Below, piece after piece: positions 1-6,120 of a DNA stretch of 6,363 nucleotides (positions within the stretch are counted from its first letter, which is position 1; the number at the start of each line of letters is the position of its first letter). The position numbers and the translations under genes were made by a program. The notes under the pieces were generated by a model, which worked only from the letters and a program-made list of their open reading frames with translations, did not search any database and was not told where the DNA came from. Location of the stretch: NCBI GenBank assembly GCA_029287555.1, contig JARFQX010000698.1:1-6363 (forward strand), given 5' to 3'. The stretch is from Rubripirellula sp. GTDB lineage: Bacteria; Planctomycetota; Planctomycetia; Pirellulales; Pirellulaceae.

Positions 1-123
1 TTTCTGTTGCCCTCGAATTTCTGTAGACACCAAATGCCCAAGCGGAGGGTGATTCTGTGCTGTCGGACTTGTGTAGTTATCCATGCCCGAGGCGATAGTA
101 ATTTCGCGGTCTTCGATGTTCCT

Positions 124-168
124 ACCCTCCCGCTTGCGGGAGGGTCGAGCCTAAGCGCGGGGAGGGTC
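124..168. repeat. REP-like palindromic element with repeated GGGAGGGTC
   Basis: A perfect 10-base inverted repeat, ACCCTCCCGC at 124-133 and GCGGGAGGGT at 136-145, is separated by only TT. As RNA it would form a nine-pair stem capped by a CUUG tetraloop closed by G-C, a known stable loop. GGGAGGGTC occurs at 138-146 and again at 160-168, a 22-base period, so the left arm ACCCTCCC can pair with either copy. A third, partial GGGAGGG lies at 252-258. This design, an intergenic GC-rich palindrome with a second arm nearby, is typical of REP-type dispersed repeats. No T-run follows on either strand, so a classical intrinsic terminator is unlikely. Dispersal in the genome is inferred and cannot be seen from one copy. 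Confidence 0.5.
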
Positions 169-216
169 TTTCCATGCGCCCTGCGAGGTTTCCGGCCCGC
201 CCAACGACAAAAGATG

Positions 217-240
217 TGCCCGTTGCAAACCACGCGGGCA
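217..240 (-). terminator. Weak terminator-like hairpin after clpC
   Basis: TGCCCG (217-222) and CGGGCA (235-240) form a six-pair stem with a 12-base loop, 29 bases beyond the clpC stop. Read on the minus strand, the stem is followed by CATCTTTTG, a short and imperfect T-run. The position suits clpC transcript termination, but the stem is short and the loop long, so this could equally be only an RNA 3' structure. Confidence 0.3.
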
Positions 241-268
241 TTGTCAGACACGGGAGGGCGAAGTCGAA

Positions 269-2911
269 CTACGAGTCGCTGTCGTCCGATGCAGGGGAAG
301 TGTCGCCAACACCGGCGCTGACTGGCTCGCCCGGTTCCTTCAGACCACGTGATTCGCCTTTGAACTCGAGGCGAGTGATCCTCACCTTCTTTCCATCGGC
401 GTCAAACATCTTGCCGTCCTTGTCGGTGGTGACTTTGTCGTCGGCGACGCGTTGACCATCTTCATTCTCGAGCACGCCGGTGACAACGATCGTGTCAAAA
501 CCCTCAAATGCACCGCGCAGCAGCTCTTCGCTGAGCGGGTCTTCGATTCGCTGCTCGAGAGCTCGTCGCAACGGTCGAGCACCGTAGTCCAGATTGCTTC
601 CTTTGGTGACCAGGAACTCTTTGGCGTTGTCGGTCAGCACCAGATGCAAACCGCGCTCTTGAAGTCGCTCGCGGACCTTGGCAAGTTCAAAGTCGATCAC
701 GCCCTTGAGATCCTCTTTGGTCAGGTGGCGGAAGATGATCGTGTCGTCGAGCCGGTTCAGAAACTCCGGACGGAAGACGCGTTCGATCTGGTCCATCACC
801 CGCTGCTTCATCGAATCATAACTGGCATCCTCATCCGGCTTTTGGAACCCGAAAGCGGATTCATTCTTGATCGCTTCGGCACCGGCATTGGTGGTCATGA
901 TCAAGATGGTATTGCGGAAATCGACGTTGCGACCGAAGGAATCGGTCAAGCGACCTTCCTCCATCACTTGCAGCAACATGTTGAAGACGTCTGGGTGAGC
1001 CTTCTCAATTTCGTCAAACAGCACCACGGCATAGGGACGCCGACGAATCTTCTCGGTCAACTGACCCCCTTCTTCGTAACCGACGAATCCGGGAGGAGCT
1101 CCGATCAACCGGCTGACGTTGTGCTTTTCCATGTACTCGCTCATGTCGATATGAACGAGTGCATCGGAGTCGCCGAACATGTATTCAGCGAGAGCTTTCG
1201 CCAGAAGCGTTTTTCCGACCCCGGTTGGTCCGGCAAAGATGAAACAGCCGGTGGGCCGCTTGGGGTCCTTCAAGCCACTGCGGCTGCGGCGGACAGCTTT
1301 TGAGACGGCGGTCACGGCGGCCTCCTGGCTAACAACCCGCTTGTGAAGCTCCTCTTCCATCTTCATCAACCGCATGCTGTCCTCGGTGGACAGGCGGGTC
1401 AACGGGATCCCGGTCATCTTGCTGACCACTTCCGCAATGATCTCCTCATCGACGACACCATCGGTCTGTTGACTTTTGTCTCGCCATTCCTGCGTGATCT
1501 GCTCCTTCTTCTTCCGCAGCTTCTCGGCTTGATCTCGGAGGTTGGCCGCCTTTTCAAAGTCCTGATTGGCGACGGCGTCCTCCTTTTCCTTGTTGAGCTT
1601 TTCGACTTCCTCGTCGATCTCTTTCAAGTCCGGCGGACGGGTCATTGTGCGGAGACGGACTCGCGCACCCGCTTCATCGATGACGTCGATTGCCTTATCG
1701 GGCAAGCAACGAGCGGTGATGTAACGCTCGCTCATTTCGACGGCTGCAACGATCGCGTCATCGGTAAATTGCACTCGATGATGCTCTTCGTAGCGACCAC
1801 GCAGGCCCTTGAGGATTTCGATCGTCTCCTCTTTGCCCGTCGGCTCCACGATGATCTCTTGGAAGCGTCGTGCCAGTGCGTTGTCCTTCTCGATGTACTT
1901 GCGATACTCGTCCAGCGTGGTTGCACCGATGCACTGAATTTCGCCTCGCGCCAAAGCGGGCTTGAGCACGTTGGCGGCATCGATGGCCCCCTCGGCGCCC
2001 CCGGCCCCCACCAGCGTGTGCAGCTCATCGATGAACAGAATCGTGTTGCGGACCCGCCGGACCTCGGTCATGACCGCCTTGATCCGTTCCTCAAACTGAC
2101 CTCGATACTTGGTTCCAGCGACCATCATCGCCAAGTCGAGCACGACAATCCGCTTGTCCGCCAGAATCTCAGGCACTTCGCCCTCGACCACTCGTTGCGC
2201 GAAACCTTCCACGATCGCCGTCTTGCCAACACCGGCCTCCCCCAGTAGCACGGGGTTGTTCTTGGTTCGGCGGCAAAGAATTTGAATCGCTCGCTCGATT
2301 TCCCGCTCTCGACCGATTACCGGATCGAGGTCACCTTTCTTCGCCAACTCCGTCAAATCGCGACCGAAGCTGTCCAAAGCGGGAGTCTTGCTCTTCCCTG
2401 ACTTGCCCGACGGGCTGCTGCTCTCGCTCTCCCCGCTGCGACCACCACGCTCGCCTACCTCGGCGCCTTCCAGGCCGTGTCCGAGTAGATTCAGGACCTC
2501 TTCGCGAACGTCTTCCAACTTCAGTCCAAGATTCATCAAGACTTGGGCCGCCACGCCTTCCTGCTCGCGTAGCAAACCGAGCAGAATATGTTCGGTCCCA
2601 ACGTAGCTGTGGTTCAAATTGCGAGCCTCTTCCATCGAGTACTCAATGACCTTCTTGGCGCGTGGAGTTTGAGGCAGCTTGCCCACCGTCACCATTTCCG
2701 GGCCGCTTTGAACCAGTTTTTCCACTTCCAGGCGAATCTTGCGGAGATCAACCTCCAGATTTTTCAGCACGTTAGCGGCCACCCCACTACCCTCTTTGAC
2801 CAATCCAAGGAGGATGTGCTCCGTGCCGATGTACTCGTGGTTGAAGCGTTGGGCCTCTTGATTGGCCAACTGCATCACTTTCCGGGCGCGGTCAGTAAAT
2901 CGTTCGTACAT
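269..2911 (-). CDS. clpC: ATP-dependent Clp protease ATP-binding subunit ClpC
   Basis: Cytoplasmic Hsp100 AAA+ unfoldase, 880 residues, expected to form hexamers that unfold substrates and thread them into ClpP. Domains in order: two Clp-N repeats (about 1-65 and 80-143, each with GTEHILLG); a Ser/Gly-rich linker (about 146-178); D1 with Walker A GEAGVGKT 224-231, pore loop KYRG 268-271, Walker B ILFIDE 291-296 and arginine-finger pair RR 348-349; an M-domain with a UVR-like coiled coil (about 433-470); D2 with Walker A GPTGVGKT 561-568, pore loop GFVGY 608-612, Walker B VVLFDE 629-634, a ClpP-binding loop FGF 687-689 and sensor 2 GARPLRR 777-783. The M-domain and ClpP loop favour ClpC over ClpB or ClpA. 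At 880 residues it exceeds Bacillus subtilis ClpC (about 810), mostly through an acidic C-terminal tail ending DDSDS. The ATG at 2911 gives the standard N-terminus (MYERFTDRAR); only a weak GAG precedes it. The gene is intact. Confidence 0.98.
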   Translation of the reverse strand: MYERFTDRARKVMQLANQEAQRFNHEYIGTEHILLGLVKEGSGVAANVLKNLEVDLRKIRLEVEKLVQSGPEMVTVGKLPQTPRAKKVIEYSMEEARNLNHSYVGTEHILLGLLREQEGVAAQVLMNLGLKLEDVREEVLNLLGHGLEGAEVGERGGRSGESESSSPSGKSGKSKTPALDSFGRDLTELAKKGDLDPVIGREREIERAIQILCRRTKNNPVLLGEAGVGKTAIVEGFAQRVVEGEVPEILADKRIVVLDLAMMVAGTKYRGQFEERIKAVMTEVRRVRNTILFIDELHTLVGAGGAEGAIDAANVLKPALARGEIQCIGATTLDEYRKYIEKDNALARRFQEIIVEPTGKEETIEILKGLRGRYEEHHRVQFTDDAIVAAVEMSERYITARCLPDKAIDVIDEAGARVRLRTMTRPPDLKEIDEEVEKLNKEKEDAVANQDFEKAANLRDQAEKLRKKKEQITQEWRDKSQQTDGVVDEEIIAEVVSKMTGIPLTRLSTEDSMRLMKMEEELHKRVVSQEAAVTAVSKAVRRSRSGLKDPKRPTGCFIFAGPTGVGKTLLAKALAEYMFGDSDALVHIDMSEYMEKHNVSRLIGAPPGFVGYEEGGQLTEKIRRRPYAVVLFDEIEKAHPDVFNMLLQVMEEGRLTDSFGRNVDFRNTILIMTTNAGAEAIKNESAFGFQKPDEDASYDSMKQRVMDQIERVFRPEFLNRLDDTIIFRHLTKEDLKGVIDFELAKVRERLQERGLHLVLTDNAKEFLVTKGSNLDYGARPLRRALEQRIEDPLSEELLRGAFEGFDTIVVTGVLENEDGQRVADDKVTTDKDGKMFDADGKKVRITRLEFKGESRGLKEPGEPVSAGVGDTSPASDDSDS

Positions 2912-3013
2912 TTTTTATCTCGTTAACTTGGACGTTTCCGATCCCGGCGGAAGCGGGCTTCTTCCCACCGAACCGGTCGTTTTTCGTGCTCGTCCCACAT
3001 CGGATCGTAGCAA

Positions 3014-3049
3014 GGGGTCGATCTCGAGCCCCGCCGCGAAACTACGCGG
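3014..3049 (-). promoter_or_regulatory. Pair of adjacent hairpins in the clpC leader
   Basis: The first hairpin read on the minus strand pairs CCGCG with CGCGG (3045-3049 with 3034-3038, six-base loop). One base later, GGGG (3032-3029) and CCCC (3017-3014) enclose two copies of the self-complementary TCGA (3027-3024 and 3021-3018), with one bulged base. No T-run follows, so these would be structural or regulatory rather than intrinsic terminators. They lie about 100-140 bases upstream of the clpC start. Whether they are conserved is unknown. Confidence 0.3.
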
Positions 3050-3121
3050 AGCTGTCAAACTGGCGAAAAAGACACTGGTTTCATTTTTAAGCAAACCGTA
3101 CGCCACATCGCTAGCTGACGG

Positions 3122-3184
3122 CTACCACTTCGTTGGCAACGATCGCAACCAAATGGACATTCCCACTCCTTTGTCACTTCGCAT
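3122..3184 (-). other. Candidate mini-ORF (12 or 20 codons) in the clpC leader
   Basis: An ATG at 3184 opens a 20-codon frame ending in TAG at 3124-3122. An in-frame ATG at 3160 gives a 12-residue peptide, MSIWLRSLPTKW. AAAGGAG at 3172-3166 lies five bases before the inner ATG and is the best Shine-Dalgarno match I see in the window; clpC itself has almost none. The peptide has two Trp codons, one as the last sense codon. The stop is about 210 bases ahead of clpC, and hairpins lie between. It could be a regulatory leader peptide, or chance. No homology can be claimed. Confidence 0.2.
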
Positions 3185-3331
3185 GAATTCTATCGGTTAC
3201 GGGAAAAAGCGGGGATAGGAGCTTTCGATTCGAAGCCCACGAAAACGCTTGCTCAGCGCGAGATTTCCCAAATTCCTTGAACTTCTCCGCAGCAAAGAAA
3301 ACTCGCGGAAATTCTCCAAACACCCGACAAA

Positions 3332-3979
3332 TCAGGCTGTGGCCGGCGGATTTGCTGTCATATCGGCAGCGTTTGAATCGGCATCCCGGTCTGTTTTCCG
3401 AACCTCCGCTTGCGGCTCGGGATCGCTTTGACCGTCGGCCGGCGCCGGTTTTGACCGCACCAGCGCCGTTTCCAAACGGCGACTTTCCGCTTGGACTTCC
3501 AGCCACCAAGAGTCGGAAACTTCCAAGCGGCGAATCTCATTCATCAACAGGGTGGCTGCCTCAAACCGCCCAGTGTGTCGGTAGACTCCGGCCAACAGCA
3601 ACAAAGCGGGGGGATCACGAGGCTCAATTGCTAGCACGTCTGTAAGGAGCCCCTCCGACTCCGTCCATTGGCTACGAAGGTACGCCGCTTGGGCCTCGGC
3701 AAATCGATCGGGCTTCTCGCTGACCGAGCGCGGCGTCATCAACCCGGGAAGCTCTCGGACGCTGTGAATGACGTAAAAGGCCCACACCAGGAGTCCTACC
3801 CAGAATCCGATTGAAACCAGGCCCCCGGCGATCCACTCGGGATACAGGTAACGAGCAATCAAGTAGAGATTCAATGCAAAGGTGAAAGCGACCGCTGCGG
3901 GGAGTCCCGTCAGCCGACCGCGCCACCACACCTCGGCCAGTCCGGGCCAAAGACACGTTAGGTAGTACTTCGCTTCCAT
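3332..3979 (-). CDS. Small membrane-anchored protein with TPR-like repeats
   Basis: A 215-residue protein of unknown function. Residues 1-22 are short and Trp-rich (WPGLAEVWWRG). Two hydrophobic segments follow, about 24-46 and 51-74, predicted as a transmembrane hairpin. Residues about 92-119 and 126-152 look like tandem TPR-type helix pairs (FAEAQAAYLRSQWTESEGLL and LAGVYRHTGRFEAATLLMNE), a fold that usually binds other proteins. The last 40 residues (about 176-215) are rich in Pro, Ala, Asp and Glu and probably disordered. There is no signal-peptide cleavage site, so the TPR part most likely stays attached to the inner membrane, probably on the cytoplasmic side. The ATG at 3979 is the natural start; no good Shine-Dalgarno precedes it. 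The gene follows the helicase after 127 bases on the same strand. The protein resembles TPR/membrane proteins common in planctomycetes, recalled by style and not by search. Confidence 0.85.
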   Translation of the reverse strand: MEAKYYLTCLWPGLAEVWWRGRLTGLPAAVAFTFALNLYLIARYLYPEWIAGGLVSIGFWVGLLVWAFYVIHSVRELPGLMTPRSVSEKPDRFAEAQAAYLRSQWTESEGLLTDVLAIEPRDPPALLLLAGVYRHTGRFEAATLLMNEIRRLEVSDSWWLEVQAESRRLETALVRSKPAPADGQSDPEPQAEVRKTDRDADSNAADMTANPPATA

Positions 3980-4085
3980 GGTCCGTTCTTTACGGGGATC
4001 CAGGGGAAGGAATCAAGGTGACTCGTCGGCCGGGGGATTCGCACGCGGAAACGCGATCCAGAAGCGAAGCGATGTTGGAGGAAGG

Positions 4086-4103
4086 TTTCCGAGCTGTCGG
4101 AAT
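4086..4103 (-). other. Intercistronic hairpin just after the helicase stop
   Basis: TTCCGA and TCGGAA (4087-4092 and 4097-4102) form a six-pair stem with a tight four-base loop, beginning five bases past the helicase stop codon on the minus strand. The following bases (ACCTTCCTCC) are pyrimidine-rich but not a T-run. It may protect or define the helicase mRNA 3' end, or weaken read-through into the membrane/TPR gene. Confidence 0.3.
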
Positions 4104-4106
4104 CGG

Positions 4107-6014
4107 CTAGAGATCGCCAAAGTCCCACACCGATCGGTAGTTCCCCTCGCTTTCGAAGTACTCGAGCATCGCGGCATAGAACGGATGCTGTCCGAGGGTG
4201 GCGCTGTCGCCGACGACCAACAGTTTCCGCCTGGCGCGGGTCAACGCGACGTTGGTTCGTCGGGTGTCGCCGAGAAAACCAATTTCCCCTCGCTGGTTGC
4301 TGCGCACCATCGTCAACAGGATGGCCTCTTTCTCGCGTCCTTGAAAACCGTCCACGGTGTCGACCTGCAGTGCCGGATCGAGTAGGCTCCGGAGAAGTCG
4401 AACCTGAGCCGCATATGGGGCAATCACACCGATCTGCTGGGGCTCGATGCCCGCATCAAGGAGGTCGGTGACCAGGCGGACAATTACCTCCGCCTCTTTC
4501 GCGTTGAATTTGCTCTCACCATCCGGTTCAATCTCCTCTTCGAACTCGGCGCCGGCGGTGTCGATGAATTCGATTGGATTGTCGGTCAAAGCAGTGACGG
4601 CAGCGCCGGCCAAATCACTGAGCAGGTGTTCGGCGACGGATTCGTCGGCAATCAGCTCGGACTCATAAAAGACCTTGGAAGAGAAATTCATGATTGCACG
4701 GTGCATCCGATACTGAACGGTCAGACGTCGAAACACATCGTGCCCTTCTCTCTCCACCAAGTGCTGCATCAGAGATTCGCGCAGTCCGGCCGCGGCCGCC
4801 TCTTCGCTCAACACGGTGGGTGGAAGTTGGCAGTGGTCGCCGGCGAGGACGATGCGGTCGGCACGCAATATCGCCTGCCAAACACCAGGCAAGGTGGCCT
4901 GGCAAGCTTCGTCGATCACGACCAGATCGAAATGGCGGTCGCTAAGCAGTTCGTCGTCGATCGTGGTGGTGGTGCAAATGACATCGGCCGAATCGACCAC
5001 GCTTTGGATCACCGAACGTTCCAAGGAGCGAATTTGGCCGCGCAGTTGACCTGCTTCGGCAAATAATTCGCGTCGTCGCCGGCGGGAGTCGCGAGAACGG
5101 CTCCCGCGCTCGGCAGCGCGAATCAAATCTTGGACTTCCCGTTTCATCTCGCGAATGACATCGGTCGACGGATCCTGCTCGACCAACTCATCGAGCGTGT
5201 GGTGGCGGAGCGCCTCGAAAACTCGCGCCGGATGTCCAACGCGCAGGGCATTGCAGTCCAGATTCACCAATCGTTCGAGAAGGTTGTCAACGGCCGTGTT
5301 ACTGGGGGCGCAGGCAAGAACACGATCGCCTCGTTCGATCGCCTGGAGGATCAGCTCGGCAACCGTTGTCGTCTTCCCCGTTCCCGGGGGTCCGTGGATC
5401 ACTGCCGCATCGCGTGCCGATAAGGCAAAACGGACGGCGTCTTGTTGAGGAGGATTCAGGGAGGAGACGAATCGAATCGCGGTTGGGTCAATGGGTTCGA
5501 ATCGCAGCGGTCGCCGTCCCAGCAAGGCGTCACGGAGCCGGCCGCTTCGTCCGGTTGCGATGCGGGCTCGGGCCATCGCCCCTTGCTGTCGTCGACGAGT
5601 GGTTTCATCGGGGGACAAATCAAGGCGAAAAATCGTCCCCTGGGGCCAGGCTTCGGTCGCTACCTGAATGTTCACGCCCCGACGCCGACTCACGACTCCG
5701 GGAACACCGCTGTCGCTGGCGTCGTCTTGGTCCGAAATCACGACCGGCGAACCTACCTTGAGGCGATTCAGAGGTAAGGCCTCATTGTCGGGTTTGGCGA
5801 AGTCCAACAAGAATCGTCCTGCCAACCCCGTTTGATGATCTTGAAGCTTCATGCGAACGAGGGTTTCGCCGGTTCGTTCCACGTCCGCCTGCGAACGCAT
5901 CTGACGCCGGCGTGCCAATCGTTGTCGTTCGGCTTGGGCCTCCATCTCCAGCCAACGACTCAGTTCATCGAAGTAATCGTCGATCGATCCATGTTGGTAG
6001 TCGCGGTTGAGCAT
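4107..6014 (-). CDS. SF1B DNA/RNA helicase, UPF1/IGHMBP2-like
   Basis: An ATP-driven helicase of 635 residues from the ATG at 6014. The N-terminal part (about 45-135) looks like the beta-barrel that precedes the core in this family. Core motifs: Q motif LNPPQQDAVR 186-195; Walker A GPPGTGKT 208-215; Ia APSNTAVDNL 236-245; an Arg-rich helical insertion about 285-335, perhaps coiled coil; Walker B VIDEACQAT 366-374; III GDHCQLPP 392-399; IV QYRMH 434-438; V VDTVDGFQGREK 551-562; VI NVALTRARRKLLVVGD 588-603. The order and the DEAC, GDHCQLPP and GFQGRE signatures fit the AAA_11/AAA_12 (TIGR00376-type) helicases, not UvrD/Rep. The substrate, RNA or DNA, cannot be told. The frame opens further upstream to a TTG at 6059 (650 residues), but those 15 extra residues (Ser/Pro-rich) look non-coding and a TTG is less likely. 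Neither start has a clear Shine-Dalgarno. All catalytic motifs are intact. Confidence 0.93.
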   Translation of the reverse strand: MLNRDYQHGSIDDYFDELSRWLEMEAQAERQRLARRRQMRSQADVERTGETLVRMKLQDHQTGLAGRFLLDFAKPDNEALPLNRLKVGSPVVISDQDDASDSGVPGVVSRRRGVNIQVATEAWPQGTIFRLDLSPDETTRRRQQGAMARARIATGRSGRLRDALLGRRPLRFEPIDPTAIRFVSSLNPPQQDAVRFALSARDAAVIHGPPGTGKTTTVAELILQAIERGDRVLACAPSNTAVDNLLERLVNLDCNALRVGHPARVFEALRHHTLDELVEQDPSTDVIREMKREVQDLIRAAERGSRSRDSRRRRRELFAEAGQLRGQIRSLERSVIQSVVDSADVICTTTTIDDELLSDRHFDLVVIDEACQATLPGVWQAILRADRIVLAGDHCQLPPTVLSEEAAAAGLRESLMQHLVEREGHDVFRRLTVQYRMHRAIMNFSSKVFYESELIADESVAEHLLSDLAGAAVTALTDNPIEFIDTAGAEFEEEIEPDGESKFNAKEAEVIVRLVTDLLDAGIEPQQIGVIAPYAAQVRLLRSLLDPALQVDTVDGFQGREKEAILLTMVRSNQRGEIGFLGDTRRTNVALTRARRKLLVVGDSATLGQHPFYAAMLEYFESEGNYRSVWDFGDL

Positions 6015-6086
6015 GAGAAGGGTCTGCGAAGAAGGTGGCGACACCGATGGGAGGGCCAAATCGTCAGGGCACGGGTCGCAGTTGGG

Positions 6087-6106
6087 GCCGCGTTACCGAT
6101 CGCGGC
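6087..6106 (-). other. Intercistronic GC hairpin before the helicase
   Basis: GCCGCG (6087-6092) and CGCGGC (6101-6106) form a six-pair, all-GC stem with an eight-base loop, about 14 bases past the stop of the upstream partial gene on the minus strand. No T-run follows. It lies in the 106-base gap before the helicase ATG and may be a 3'-end or pause structure. Confidence 0.3.
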
Positions 6107-6120
6107 GCGACGTCGTGGAT

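Larger units (their letters stand above)
1..268. other. Non-coding stretch downstream of clpC
   Basis: No convincing gene lies here. A plus-strand reading frame spans most of it, but its predicted protein is rich in Arg, Cys and Pro, has no recognisable domain, and runs through a palindromic repeat into the 3' end of clpC. The stretch holds a GGGAGGG-based palindrome at 124-168 and a hairpin at 217-240. Bases 1-123 show nothing I can name: no tRNA, rRNA or promoter is evident. The gene beyond the left edge cannot be seen. Confidence 0.6.
2912..3331 (-). promoter_or_regulatory. 420-base clpC upstream region and probable leader
   Basis: This gap between the membrane/TPR gene stop and clpC has no convincing full gene. 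On the minus strand, in order, it holds: a small stem (CGCT/AGCG, 3246-3258) followed by TTTTC, a very weak terminator candidate; a -10-like TAGAAT (3192-3187) without a good -35; an AAAGGAG (3172-3166) that serves a mini-ORF; an imperfect palindrome around CGATCG (3133-3152); hairpins at 3034-3049 and 3014-3032; and a small stem GAAG/CTTC (2950-2961). No CIRCE (HrcA) inverted repeat and no clear sigma-32 promoter is visible. The size of the gap suggests that clpC has its own promoter and a structured 5' leader, but no transcription start can be fixed from sequence. Confidence 0.4.

Noticed and set aside
452..1303. A 283-codon plus-strand frame inside clpC
   Set aside because: It lies wholly antisense to the conserved D2 coding region of clpC. 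Its protein has no domain and simply mirrors the clpC codon pattern. Long antisense frames like this are common in GC-rich genes.
1343..2248. A 301-codon plus-strand frame inside clpC
   Set aside because: It is antisense to D1 and the M-domain of clpC, rich in Leu, Asp and His, with no recognisable fold or start signal. It is a shadow of the real gene.
2915..3106. A 63-codon minus-strand frame ending three bases before clpC
   Set aside because: It has no good ribosome-binding site and its protein has no recognisable feature. It runs across the hairpins of the clpC leader. The spacing to clpC is tempting, but nothing else supports it.
3246..3258. CGCT/AGCG stem followed by TTTT on the minus strand, as a terminator of the membrane/TPR gene
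   Set aside because: The stem is only four pairs and the T-run four bases, too weak to call; mentioned only within the leader description.
2912..3331. Search for a CIRCE (HrcA) operator or sigma-32 promoter ahead of clpC
   Set aside because: No GAGTGCTAA/TTAGCACTC pair and no CTTGAAA plus CCCCAT pair was found. TTGACA occurs on the minus strand near 3052-3057, but no -10 box follows at the right distance.
3174..3509. A 111-codon minus-strand frame over the 3' end of the membrane/TPR gene
   Set aside because: It overlaps the real gene in another frame, is rich in Arg, Ser and Gly, and has no domain or start signal.
5494..5503. GGTTCGAATC, resembling a tRNA T-arm
   Set aside because: It lies within the helicase coding sequence (encoding RFEP). 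No acceptor, D-arm or anticodon arm fits around it.
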